DNA of 64,000 bases from Pedobacter xixiisoli (GTDB taxonomy: Bacteria > Bacteroidota > Bacteroidia > Sphingobacteriales > Sphingobacteriaceae). Shown here piece after piece: positions 27,401 through 35,956 of the stretch; position 1 is the first letter of the stretch; each line of letters starts with the position of its first letter. The stretch lies in NCBI RefSeq assembly GCF_900215335.1, contig NZ_OCMT01000003.1:310001-374000 (forward strand), given 5' to 3'. Position numbers and translations under genes: made by a program. The notes beneath the pieces are model-generated. The model had not been told where the DNA came from. It made no database searches and saw only the letters and a list, made by a program, of their open reading frames with translations.

Positions 27401-28942
27401 ATGAATAAAAATCAAATTAGAAGTCTGGTTGCGCTAGCATTATTGGCAACTGGTCCTTTATTTGCCTCTGCCCAATCGCAAAAGAAAAACTGGTATAACT
27501 TAGATTTAAAAGCAGATAGCGTTTTTGGTATCAGTACTGAAAAAGCGTATAACGAATTGTTAAAAGGCAAAAAATCTACCACTGTAATTGTTGGTATTTT
27601 AGATAGTGGTGTTGATGGTGTTCACGAAGATTTGAAATCTGTAATGTGGGTGAACAAGAAAGAAAAAGCTGGAAACGGTAAGGATGATGACAAAAACGGT
27701 TACATCGATGACGTAAACGGATGGAGCTTTTTAGGTGGTAAAGGTGGAAATGTTAACCAAGAAACTTTAGAGCTTACTCGTTTAATCCGTAGAGATGCTG
27801 CTCGTTTTGCTAATACTACAGCTGAAAATGTTTCTCCTACAGACAGAGCTGCTTTCGAAGCTTACTTGGCAATGAAAACAGAATTTGACAAAGGATTAGC
27901 AACTGCAAAAGCAAATTTAGATGGTTACACTGGTCTTAAGAATGCTTTAGATGCGCTAACGAAAAAAATGGGTAAAGAAAATCCAACTTTAGAAGACATC
28001 AAAAACTTCACACCAGAAGGTCAGGCAGAGAGTAATGCGAAAAATGCTTTGCTTAGAAGTTTGGTAAATACTGATTACAAAACTTTTTACGAAACAAGAG
28101 TAAAAGCAGGTTACGACCACTTTTATGATCAAGTAAACTACAACTATAACTTAACTTTCAATCCACGTAATTTAGTTGGCGATAACGAAAACGACAGCAA
28201 TGAGCGTATTTACGGAAGTACAGATTCTAAAGGACCAGATCCTTCACACGGTACTCACGTAGCTGGTATTGTTGGTGCTGATCGTAAAAACAATTTAGGT
28301 ATCCAAGGTGTTGCTGATAACGTTTTGTTAATGGCTGTACGTAACGTACCTAATGGTGATGAGCGTGATAAAGACGTTGCAAATGCTATCCGCTATGCGG
28401 TAGATAACGGCGCTAAAGTTTTAAACATGAGTTTCGGTAAAGCTTACTCATGGGATAAAAAAGTAGTTGACGATGCAGTGAAATATGCGGTAAGCAAAGA
28501 TGTTTTATTGGTACATGCTGCTGGTAACGACAACAAAAACTTAGATGCTGAAACTAACTTCCCTACCAACAAATATGAAGACGGAACTTTAGCAAGTGCT
28601 TGGTTAACTGTTGGTGCATCAACTCCGTTTAACGATAAAAGATTGAAAGCTTCTTTCTCTAACTACGGAAAGACTACTGTAGACGTTTTTGCTCCTGGTT
28701 TCGGTATTTATTCTACTTACCCAGATCAAAAATATCAAGATAACAACGGTACAAGTATGGCATCTCCAGTAGTTGCTGGTTTAGCCGCTTTAATCCGTTC
28801 TTATTATCCGAAGTTGAAAGCTGTTCAAGTAAAAGAAATCATCATGAAATCTGTAGAAAAAGCAGATGCTTTAAAAGATATTTCGGTTACTGGCGGTGTT
28901 GTCAATGCTTATAATGCATTAAAATTAGCTGCAACTTACTAA
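27401..28942 (+). CDS. Exported subtilisin-like serine protease (S8)
   Basis: 513 residues with a signal peptide ending in FASAQ. Catalytic triad: D68 (GILDSGVDG), H283 (SHGTHVAGIVG) and S452 (NGTSMASPVVAG). About 215 residues separate D and H, far more than the ~30-60 in classic subtilisins; the insertion is Ala/Lys-rich and helical (TDRAAFEAYLAMKTEFDKGLA), as seen in a Bacteroidota branch of S8 proteases. There is no obvious prodomain and no type IX sorting domain, so it is probably periplasmic or in the outer membrane. Substrate unknown. A strong terminator follows. Confidence 0.92.
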   Translation: MNKNQIRSLVALALLATGPLFASAQSQKKNWYNLDLKADSVFGISTEKAYNELLKGKKSTTVIVGILDSGVDGVHEDLKSVMWVNKKEKAGNGKDDDKNGYIDDVNGWSFLGGKGGNVNQETLELTRLIRRDAARFANTTAENVSPTDRAAFEAYLAMKTEFDKGLATAKANLDGYTGLKNALDALTKKMGKENPTLEDIKNFTPEGQAESNAKNALLRSLVNTDYKTFYETRVKAGYDHFYDQVNYNYNLTFNPRNLVGDNENDSNERIYGSTDSKGPDPSHGTHVAGIVGADRKNNLGIQGVADNVLLMAVRNVPNGDERDKDVANAIRYAVDNGAKVLNMSFGKAYSWDKKVVDDAVKYAVSKDVLLVHAAGNDNKNLDAETNFPTNKYEDGTLASAWLTVGASTPFNDKRLKASFSNYGKTTVDVFAPGFGIYSTYPDQKYQDNNGTSMASPVVAGLAALIRSYYPKLKAVQVKEIIMKSVEKADALKDISVTGGVVNAYNALKLAATY

Positions 28943-28996
28943 TAAGTTAAAAGTATAAAGGCAAAAGTAAAAAGTACAAACTGCCGATTTTATAGG

Positions 28997-29033
28997 AAAG
29001 CCCAGATTGAAATTTTCAATCTGGGCTTTTTGT
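28997..29033 (+). terminator. Terminator of the S8 protease gene
   Basis: AAAGCCCAGATTGAAA (28997-29012) pairs fully with TTTCAATCTGGGCTTT, followed by T residues. Confidence 0.9.
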
Positions 29034-29043
29034 TTAACTTAGT

Positions 29044-29084
29044 CGTCATTTCGACCGCAGCGTAGCGAGCGGAGAAATCTTTGG
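29044..29084. repeat. GTCATTTCGA-type dispersed repeat (partial)
   Basis: CGTCATTTCGACCGCAGCG, then GGAGAAATCTTTGG; the partner arm is missing. The same words occur at 29178-29266 and 63645-63766. Confidence 0.65.
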
Positions 29085-29177
29085 ACTTTACTTTCTGCTG
29101 TCTTAAGTGTATAATGAGGTAAAATCTTTGAACTTTTATAGAGTGTCTCGCAATGGCGTATTATTTATACTCTGCGC

Positions 29178-29266
29178 CGTCATTTCGACGAAGCATGAGG
29201 AGAAATCTAGCATAATATTTTTGGATGCTAGATTTCTCCCTTCGCTGCGCTTCACTCGAAATGACG
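29178..29266. repeat. GTCATTTCGA-type dispersed hairpin repeat
   Basis: Outer arms CGTCATTTCGA/TCGAAATGACG (29178-29188, 29256-29266) and inner arms GAGAAATCTAGCAT/ATGCTAGATTTCTC (29200-29213, 29225-29238). Together with the terminator and the copy at 29044 it fills the 347-bp gap 28943-29289, which holds no supported gene. Confidence 0.8.
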
Positions 29267-29289
29267 AACTATCAACGTGGTTACAAAAA

Positions 29290-30795
29290 CTAAACCATTA
29301 CCGTCTTTTTCATACTTCCAGTTTCCCTCAAAGAAGTATGCCAGCTAAAAGCTTCTTCCAAGATATGTGGCGTTTGTCCGCCGCGTTCTGCACAAGCTCT
29401 GTCGAAGTAACTTTGCATTTCTTCCTGATACTCCGGATGTACACATTTGTCGATAATTACTTGCGCTCGTTGTCTTGGCGCTAAACCACGCAAATCTGCC
29501 AAACCACGTTCGGTTACAATAATATCCACATCGTGTTCGCAATGATCAACGTGGGAAACCATAGGAACAATACAAGAAATTTTATCGCCTTTGGCTACTG
29601 AAGTAGTAACGAAAATGCTGAGGTAAGAATTACGGGCAAAATCGCCAGAACCTCCAATACCGTTCATCATGTGTGTACCGCTAACGTGGGTTGAGTTCAC
29701 ATTGCCGTAAATATCGCATTCCAAAGCAGTGTTGATAGCAATAATTCCCAGTCTTCTAATTACTTCTGCCGCATTGCTGATATCCTGTGGACGCAATATT
29801 ACTCTGTCTTTATACTTATCAAAGTCAGCGAAAATTCTATCGTAATAATCCTGCGAAACCGTAATGGAAGAGCCCGAAGCGAATAACAATTTGCCCGAAT
29901 CTAATAAGTCGAAGGTGCTATCTTGCAGTACTTCAGAGTACATGGTCAAATCTTCAAAATCACTATGGGTAAAGCCCGTTAAAACAGCGTTGGCTACTTT
30001 TCCAATTCCAGCCTGCAATGGCAATAACGATTTGGTGAGGTTCCCTTTGGCTACTTCTCGGTTAAAGAAACCAATTAAATGGTTGGCAATTGCGGTGGTA
30101 GCGGCATCGGGTGCTTCTATTTCCGCTGGACTGTCGGTTTTCTGCGTAATCACAATCCCCACAATCTTATCAGGATTAATGGCAATGCTATCGGTTCCAA
30201 TTACAGAATTTGCCTTTGTAATTGGGATTGCTCTTCTGGTAGGATATTCGCCGGTAGAAAAAATATCGTGTACACCTCTGATGGAAAGTGGTACTGATAA
30301 ATTAAGCTCTATAATTACTTTTTCTGCCAAAGCGGCGAAAGAGGCCGAGTTTCCTACCGATGTAGTTGGAATAATACTGCCGTCTTCGGCTATTAAACAG
30401 GCTTCTAATATGGCGATATCGATCTTCGGAAAGTTATTAGCTCTCAATAGATTAGCTGTTTCTCCCAAGTGTTGGTCAATAAAAAATACCTCGCCTTTAT
30501 TAATTGCCTTTCGCATGATAGGGTCTACTTGAAAGGGTAAACGTAGGGACAGTGCATCAGCTTCTGCTAGTGCGCCATCGGTTCCTTGTCCCAAAGATGC
30601 ACCGGTCATCAAGGTTACTTTTAAGGGGTCTATTTTAGCTCGCTCTGCCAATGCCATCAATACAGCTTTGCTATCTCCAGCTTTTGTAAAGCCGCTAGAA
30701 GCAACAACCATTTTATCTTTAAACAGCATTGCCGCTTCTTCTGCGGTAATAATTAGCTGCTCTAATTCTGTTTTTCGTATTCTATTTTCGTACAT
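29290..30795 (-). CDS. Acetyl-CoA hydrolase / succinate:acetate CoA-transferase family protein
   Basis: 501 residues of the class I CoA-transferase family that includes yeast Ach1 and acetic-acid bacterial AarC. It moves CoA between acyl groups such as acetate and succinate in the cytosol. The catalytic Glu is most likely E288 in MYSEVLQDSTFDL, equivalent to the HTEM/YTEV motif of the family. GNVNSTHVSGTHMMNGIGGSGDFARN and ITERGLADLRGL-like segments (IVTERGLADLRG) are also typical. I chose ATG 30795 (MYENRIRK); a TTG four codons upstream is possible. Monocistronic; which CoA donor is used cannot be read. Confidence 0.9.
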   Translation of the reverse strand: MYENRIRKTELEQLIITAEEAAMLFKDKMVVASSGFTKAGDSKAVLMALAERAKIDPLKVTLMTGASLGQGTDGALAEADALSLRLPFQVDPIMRKAINKGEVFFIDQHLGETANLLRANNFPKIDIAILEACLIAEDGSIIPTTSVGNSASFAALAEKVIIELNLSVPLSIRGVHDIFSTGEYPTRRAIPITKANSVIGTDSIAINPDKIVGIVITQKTDSPAEIEAPDAATTAIANHLIGFFNREVAKGNLTKSLLPLQAGIGKVANAVLTGFTHSDFEDLTMYSEVLQDSTFDLLDSGKLLFASGSSITVSQDYYDRIFADFDKYKDRVILRPQDISNAAEVIRRLGIIAINTALECDIYGNVNSTHVSGTHMMNGIGGSGDFARNSYLSIFVTTSVAKGDKISCIVPMVSHVDHCEHDVDIIVTERGLADLRGLAPRQRAQVIIDKCVHPEYQEEMQSYFDRACAERGGQTPHILEEAFSWHTSLRETGSMKKTVMV

Positions 30796-30878
30796 ACTAT
30801 TTGGCAATTAACAAATGTATGGGGTATCAATTTTGGCTACTTATCATTTAATGACAAAATATTATCAAATTCTGTCAA

Positions 30879-31697
30879 TTATGGTTTTAAATTCAAACCG
30901 TCTTTTCTTTTCGCATAGGCGGATGGGCTAGCACCCAACACTTTCCTAAAGGTGGCACTAAAGGTTGGGATGCTATTGTAGCCAACCAAAGCGGCTACTT
31001 CTTTGATTTCTATTTGATGGTCTAATAATAATTGTAAAGCTTTCAGCATACGCTGGATGGTGTGATATTGTACAAAGGACATCCTGATATCACTTTTAAA
31101 AAGCCTAGACAAACTACGCTCGCTGAAACCAAATTTTTGTGCCAGTTGCGGTAAAAGCACACCTTCTTGCATAAATTCATCCATGTATTGAATAATTTGT
31201 GCCAAGCGCTTATCGGTAGGAATGGGCAACATCAATAGCAACCGGTTTTGACTAAGCTGCGGTAAAATCAATCGTAAAGCAGAAACAAATCCAAATGCAG
31301 CTTCTCGCTCTGGTAAAATATCTCCATCCCATTGGTGCGTAAAAATGAGCATTTGTAACAGTAATTCATTTACAGGGAATATACCCGCTTGGGCAGAAAA
31401 AACTTCATTGCCCTGTGTTTTAGGGAAGTAAAGATTGCGCATCGTTACTGCATTGGAGCCAGGGTGAATGCTGTGTTCCAGTCCAGCGGGAATCCACATG
31501 TAGTGCCTAGCGGGAAGGAAATACGTGGTGTCTTGTACTTTTACATGTACCAGTCCGCCTTCGGTGTAAAGCAGTTGGTCTTTAACGTGCTGGTGTGGTT
31601 GAATACCATCTTCGCCCATAAAATCATGCATACAATAGATGCTATTGGGCAATTTATCAACTTCTGTGAGATAGTAATCTTTAGCAATTTTCGCCAT
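30879..31697 (-). CDS. AraC-family transcriptional regulator
   Basis: 272 residues. An N-terminal cupin-like sensor (HDFMGEDGIQPHQHVKDQLLYTEGGLVHV, with the clustered His expected of a cupin) is followed by a linker. The AraC double helix-turn-helix (~165-265) follows: LLPQLAQKFGFSERSLSRLFKSDIRMSFVQY and IKEVAALVGYNSIPTFSATFRKVLGASPSAY. It probably controls nearby genes such as the CoA-transferase or pirin, but no operator was recognised. Effector unknown. Confidence 0.9.
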   Translation of the reverse strand: MAKIAKDYYLTEVDKLPNSIYCMHDFMGEDGIQPHQHVKDQLLYTEGGLVHVKVQDTTYFLPARHYMWIPAGLEHSIHPGSNAVTMRNLYFPKTQGNEVFSAQAGIFPVNELLLQMLIFTHQWDGDILPEREAAFGFVSALRLILPQLSQNRLLLMLPIPTDKRLAQIIQYMDEFMQEGVLLPQLAQKFGFSERSLSRLFKSDIRMSFVQYHTIQRMLKALQLLLDHQIEIKEVAALVGYNSIPTFSATFRKVLGASPSAYAKRKDGLNLKP

Positions 31698-31783
31698 AGG
31701 ATTTACGGTTTATCATTCATCCAAAAGTATGTACGCAAATTAAGGCTAAACCTCTTGCCAGTCAACCCATAAAATGATTTTAA

Positions 31784-32083
31784 TCACTTCTTTACCAAAG
31801 CCTGATAAATTTCGGCGTAAAGTAAACCGCTGCCACCACCATAGTGTTTTACTACGGGCGTTTCGGCATTCAGTTTTTCCAGATGAAGGTTCAATACATC
31901 CTCGTGTTCTTGGCTAATGCCCGAACCAATTAATATCACGTCGTAAGTTTTGGCATAGCAATGTTCTAATGCATCGTTTAACGACAATGCAACAGCAGCA
32001 TGCCAATCTTCCATCTTTTCGATTAAGCGTGCTATTGTTGCTGCAATAGGTTGGTTGGTGCAAACTATTAAGATATTGGTCAT
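31784..32083 (-). CDS. Degenerate receiver-like protein
   Basis: 99 residues with the alternating beta-alpha pattern of a receiver domain (NILIVCTNQPIAATIARLIEKM, then KTYDVILIGSGI). The Asp pair after strand 1 is replaced by C8-T9-N10, and the phosphoacceptor after strand 3 is replaced by Gly/Ser (LIGSG). It therefore should not be phosphorylated in the normal way. The GGGSGLL segment near the C-terminus could instead be a loop that binds a ligand (inference). It lies between AraC and pirin genes on the same strand. Function unknown. Confidence 0.6.
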   Translation of the reverse strand: MTNILIVCTNQPIAATIARLIEKMEDWHAAVALSLNDALEHCYAKTYDVILIGSGISQEHEDVLNLHLEKLNAETPVVKHYGGGSGLLYAEIYQALVKK

Positions 32084-32100
32084 TTGCTTTTGTTTTTATT

Positions 32101-32155
32101 GTCATACTGAGCTTGTCGAAGTATTTGTAGAAGTCTTCGACAGGCTCAGACTGAC
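32101..32155. repeat. CTGTCGAAG-type dispersed hairpin repeat
   Basis: Arm 32101-32121 (GTCATACTGAGCTTGTCGAA, then G) pairs imperfectly with 32135-32155 (CTTCGACAGGCTCAGACTGA, then C). The same family is at 37141-37202. Confidence 0.85.
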
Positions 32156-32177
32156 AGGTCATATGAACTATTGCTTC

Positions 32178-32891
32178 CTAGAACTTCATTGGAACTTCCA
32201 TGATTAAAAACTCTGCATCAGTACTTGCGGTGATTTCAAATTTATCGGTCTCCCAAATTCCAAAACCATCCCTTGTATCAACGTCTTGTCCATCTACTTT
32301 AATACTTCCTTTCAAAACAAAAATGTAAGCACCGTTTCCTTCTTTGTGTAAGTTGTAGGTTTTTGCAGTTTCGGCATCAAATCTAGCCATGTTAAACCAA
32401 GCATCTTGGTAAATCCATACACCGGCATCATCAGCATTTGGCGAAAGCACTTGTACAAACTCATTTCTTGTGGTCGCATCAATAGTGATTTGATCGTAAC
32501 GAGGTTCTACATTTCTTTTGTTAGGGAACACCCAGATTTGTAAAAACTTTGCAGGATTTGCTTCATCAGGGTTGTACTCTGAATGGTAAACACCAGTTCC
32601 AGCGCTCATCACTTGAATTTCTCCAGATTTGATGGTTGCCGTAGTTCCTAAACTATCTTTATGTTGTAATGCCCCTTCCAATGGAATAGAGATAATTTCC
32701 ATATTATCATGTGGATGCTCACCGAAACCTCTACCTCCAGTTACGAAATCGTCATTTAAAACTCTTAACGCACCAAAGTTGATACGATCTGGGTTGTAAT
32801 ATCCAGCAAAGCTGAAAGAGTGAAAGCTTTTTAACCAGCCATGGTCTGCGGCTCCGCGAGTGTTGGCTGTGTGTAATACGGTCTGTGCCAT
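32178..32891 (-). CDS. Pirin-family cupin protein
   Basis: 237 residues. The metal site of pirins is complete: H59 and H61 (GEHPHDNMEI) with H103 and E105 (GVYHSEYNP). The N-terminal HGWLKSFHSFSFAGYYNP and the C-terminal second cupin are normal for the family. Members act as quercetinases or as metal-dependent regulators; the cytosolic role here is open. The start has a good ribosome site (AAAGGAGAAA about eight bases upstream), which is unusual for the region. It may be co-transcribed with the degenerate receiver gene, though a hairpin repeat separates them. Confidence 0.93.
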   Translation of the reverse strand: MAQTVLHTANTRGAADHGWLKSFHSFSFAGYYNPDRINFGALRVLNDDFVTGGRGFGEHPHDNMEIISIPLEGALQHKDSLGTTATIKSGEIQVMSAGTGVYHSEYNPDEANPAKFLQIWVFPNKRNVEPRYDQITIDATTRNEFVQVLSPNADDAGVWIYQDAWFNMARFDAETAKTYNLHKEGNGAYIFVLKGSIKVDGQDVDTRDGFGIWETDKFEITASTDAEFLIMEVPMKF

Positions 32892-33085
32892 AATTTTTTT
32901 CTCCTTTGTTGATACAAATTTACGGCACTATTTTGAGCTATAAATTGATGTAGGATAAGAAGTGATGCTAGTTCTTATCTCATAGCTAAAACAATTTTGT
33001 ATTACATCGTAATTCCTGACTTTGGGCTTACACGTTAAAACTCGTAACTTGATAACTTTACCATACCAAATACAGAATTATTAGC

Positions 33086-34231
33086 ATGATTAATCGGGCT
33101 ACTTACCAAGCGGCGCAAATTGTTGCACCTACCATAGAAACACACTTTGCAACGCATTTGGCAGAAGCTAGTGCTAAAGGCGAAATAGACTTAGCACCAC
33201 AGCCTCCAGCCCGAGTAATCGAAGCTATTTTAGATGCTGCTTTTTGGAGTAGTTTAAGAAAAGAAGAAGGACATTCGCCTAAAATTTCTATTGCATTTTT
33301 GCCGCCAGAGCAAGCTACAAAACCATTGCTTTTTAAACAGAATTTACCTTTAAACCCAAATGTGCTCACTAAGTTGGCGCCGGGAGTAGAACGCGGAGGA
33401 ATTCATATTGGTGTGTGGCACGATGGTTACGATTTGTACGTGTGGGGAACTACGCTCAATATTCCGAACTATTGTTTTGTAGTAGATGTTTCGGAACCTG
33501 CGTTGCTGGTAGTTAAACACAGAAGAATTTATGGTTTTGGCAAGTTTACCAACGTTGCGGTTTTAAAGGGTGATCAGATTAAGATTGTCAATGAAAATGC
33601 TCCAAAAACTGGCGAATGCCCAAGTATTTTATTGTCGCTGTTAGATTTAACTGCAGATAGCAACTGGAGCGATGCCTCGAATATCTTAATTCAGCTTTCA
33701 GTTTCGATGCGTGCCCATGGTAGGGGTGGAGCTGTATTAGTTGTACCACAAGATACAGAAGATTGGAAACGTTCAGTTATTCATCCCATCAGCTACGCCT
33801 TAACCCCGCCATTTAAGGGCTTGGCAGATTTAGTGAGGAAAGATAGAGGCGAAGCAGCTAGTGAAATTTTTTGGCAAACTGCATTGAAACGTGAAATAGA
33901 TCATTTAGCAGGCTTGACTGCTGTAGATGGAGCTACGATAATTACTGATGAATATGAATTATTAGCTTTTGGTGCTAAAACAGGTAGAGCTAATAGTAGT
34001 GAGCATATCCAGCAAATTTCGTATACTGAACCTATTAACAACGCAGAGGCAATAATTGTACATCCAGCTAAAATTGGTGGTACGAGACACTTGTCTGCTG
34101 CACAGTTTATATTCGACCAACGTAACGCACTAGCTTTGGTAGCATCGCAAGATGGACACTTCACTGTTTTCAGCTGGTCGAAATCTTTAGATATGGTACA
34201 GGCGCAAAGAATTGATACTTTGCTGTTGTAG
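33086..34231 (+). CDS. Probable DACNV-type sensor fused to a diadenylate-cyclase-like domain
   Basis: 381 residues, soluble, no signal peptide. The N-terminal ~230 residues look like the sensor domain named DACNV in Bacteroidota (RVIEAILDAAFWSSLRKEEGHSP, GVWHDGYDLYVWGTT). The C-terminal ~130 residues have the layout of a DisA_N/DAC domain: AVDGATIITDEYELLAFGAK (D281-G282-A283) and GGTRHLSAAQFIFDQRNALALVASQDG (R334-H335). The canonical motifs are DGA and RHR; here the last Arg is Leu336. It could make c-di-AMP or a related nucleotide, or be an inactive binder. The assignment is by motif recall only. Its stop codon abuts the stop of a small minus-strand gene. Confidence 0.6.
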   Translation: MINRATYQAAQIVAPTIETHFATHLAEASAKGEIDLAPQPPARVIEAILDAAFWSSLRKEEGHSPKISIAFLPPEQATKPLLFKQNLPLNPNVLTKLAPGVERGGIHIGVWHDGYDLYVWGTTLNIPNYCFVVDVSEPALLVVKHRRIYGFGKFTNVAVLKGDQIKIVNENAPKTGECPSILLSLLDLTADSNWSDASNILIQLSVSMRAHGRGGAVLVVPQDTEDWKRSVIHPISYALTPPFKGLADLVRKDRGEAASEIFWQTALKREIDHLAGLTAVDGATIITDEYELLAFGAKTGRANSSEHIQQISYTEPINNAEAIIVHPAKIGGTRHLSAAQFIFDQRNALALVASQDGHFTVFSWSKSLDMVQAQRIDTLLL

Positions 34232-34393
34232 TTAAGCGGTAATTACAGCGGTAACTATAGTGCCTAAAAACATCAGGCCCATTACAATTCTATCTGCTGT
34301 TACTCTTTCTTTGTAGGTAGAAGGCATAGCAACTTTTTTTTCGCGAACGTTACAAAGTGTTGATGATATTGATTGATGTATGTTTGCTATCAT
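34232..34393 (-). CDS. Small single-span membrane protein, 53 residues
   Basis: Minus-strand frame from ATG 34393 to TAA at 34232-34234. The peptide begins MIANIHQSISSTLCNV and has a basic middle (MPSTYKERVTADR). It ends in one hydrophobic helix (IVMGLMFLGTIVTAVITA), so it would be a tail-anchored or single-pass protein. The ribosome site AAAGGAGGG, about seven bases before ATG, is among the strongest in the window. The stop touches the stop codon of the DAC-like gene (34231/34232). No family is recognised; it could be a stress or toxin-like peptide, but nothing shows which. Confidence 0.55.
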   Translation of the reverse strand: MIANIHQSISSTLCNVREKKVAMPSTYKERVTADRIVMGLMFLGTIVTAVITA

Positions 34394-34621
34394 GGCTTTT
34401 CCCTCCTTTGTTTTATTTTTAACAAAGACAAAGCCAAAAAGATGTGGAAATGTGAATAAATAGTATTTTCTCGAAAAAATTATTATTAGTACGTATAAAT
34501 CCTGATATAGATTAGGGGTTTATACTTGTTTTTTTTGCTAATGTTTAATTGAATTGCACTAATTTTATTGTCTAGTTTTTGATAGGCTGTAGTTTTTTTA
34601 AAACACTTCTAATCAGTAAGG

Positions 34622-35860
34622 TTAACTTCTGGTTTGCCCATCGCCAGTAACCAGCCATTTGTAACTGGTTAGCTCCTCTAAAGCCATTGGTCCACGGGCG
34701 TGTAATTTCTGTGTACTGATGCCAATTTCAGCTCCTAAACCAAATTGAGCACCATCTGTAAAGGCAGTAGATACATTGGCATACACTGCTGCGGCATCTA
34801 CTTGATTTAAAAACAAAGTGATGTTTTCAGCATTTTCGGAAATGATTGCTTCGCTATGTTTAGAGCTATATTTTGCGATATGGTCCAAAGCTTCATCTAT
34901 GTTTTTTACTACCTTAACGGCCAATTTTAAGGATAGAAATTCTGTCCCGAAATGTTTTGGCGTAGCCTGATTTAAAAGTGCGGCTGGATAAGTATCTTTC
35001 AGCAAAGCATAGCTGATTTCGTCGGCATAAAGTTCTACCTCTTTTTCTGCCAAAGGCGATAGGAGTTCTGGAATATCTTTCAGACGGTCTTCGTGAATTA
35101 ATGCACAATCTAAGGCATTGCAAACACTCACTCTTCTGGTTTTCGCATTGGCGATGATTTGCTGCCCTTTCTCTAAGTTTGCAGAAGCGTCAAAAAAAGT
35201 ATGTACTATGCCAGCGCCAGTTTCAATTACCGGAATTTTACTGTTTTGGCGTACATACTGAATTAAAGATTGACTTCCTCTTGGAATCAATACATCTACG
35301 TAACCTACAGCATTTAAAAGTGCTTCGGTGGCACTTCTATCGGCTGGCAACAACGTTAATACGTCTTTATTGATTTGATGTTTTTCTAACACCTGATGAA
35401 TAACCTTAGCAATGGCTAAATTTGAAAATTCAGCATCACTACCACCTTTTAATATAGCTACATTTCCAGTTTTGAAGCACAAAGCGAACACATCTACGGT
35501 AACGTTGGGTCTAGCTTCATAGATAACACCTATTACGCCCAATGGTACACGTACTTTTTTAATGTTCAGGTTGTTCGGTAGAGTACGGTCGGTAATCACA
35601 TTGCCTAATGGATTAGCCAAATTAACTACATTTTTAACATCGTCAGCAATGGCTTTAATACGTTCTGTAGTCAGTTGTAAACGGTCATATTTCGGGTCGG
35701 TGCTAGGCATTCTGTCTAAATCCTTTTGGTTTTCGGTTAGGATAAAGTCAGTGTTTTTTACTAGCGAATCTGCCAAACTAGTAAGCACCAAATTAATGGT
35801 CTCGTTGTTTAGCGTAATGATGTTTCTAGTGGCTTGCTTTGCTTGTTCGAAATATTTCAT
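34622..35860 (-). CDS. proA: Glutamate-5-semialdehyde dehydrogenase (gamma-glutamyl phosphate reductase)
   Basis: 412 residues of the aldehyde dehydrogenase superfamily. It reduces gamma-glutamyl phosphate with NADPH in the second step of proline synthesis. Family marks: [56 protein letters not shown], and the catalytic Cys in [26 protein letters not shown] near the C-terminus is typical of ProA. It lies 96 bp after proB on the same strand, the gap holding a short CAGGTATCAG repeat. Cytosolic. Confidence 0.96.
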   Translation of the reverse strand: MKYFEQAKQATRNIITLNNETINLVLTSLADSLVKNTDFILTENQKDLDRMPSTDPKYDRLQLTTERIKAIADDVKNVVNLANPLGNVITDRTLPNNLNIKKVRVPLGVIGVIYEARPNVTVDVFALCFKTGNVAILKGGSDAEFSNLAIAKVIHQVLEKHQINKDVLTLLPADRSATEALLNAVGYVDVLIPRGSQSLIQYVRQNSKIPVIETGAGIVHTFFDASANLEKGQQIIANAKTRRVSVCNALDCALIHEDRLKDIPELLSPLAEKEVELYADEISYALLKDTYPAALLNQATPKHFGTEFLSLKLAVKVVKNIDEALDHIAKYSSKHSEAIISENAENITLFLNQVDAAAVYANVSTAFTDGAQFGLGAEIGISTQKLHARGPMALEELTSYKWLVTGDGQTRS

Positions 35861-35864
35861 TTTT

Positions 35865-35900
35865 TTAGTGGTCAGGTATCAGGGATTAGGTGTCAGTTGT
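35865..35900. repeat. CAGGTATCAG repeat, copy 1
   Basis: TTAGTGGTCAGGTATCAG followed by GGATTAGGTGTCAG between proB and proA. The first 18 bases are repeated at 39424-39441, and ATTAGGTGTCAG also at 39539. Confidence 0.6.
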
Positions 35901-35956
35901 GTTTGCTATGAAGTTTACGCTATATCTTCGGACGAATTACTTTCGGACTTTCCCGA

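Noticed and set aside
29864..30532. Long plus-strand frame of 222 codons opposite the CoA-transferase gene
   Set aside because: The minus-strand gene has complete family motifs; the antisense frame has none and no start signals.
34232..34621. Riboswitch or leader element upstream of proB/proA or of the DAC-like gene
   Set aside because: The region is downstream of proA, not upstream, and no known riboswitch core (for example ydaO-type GG...motifs) could be recognised.
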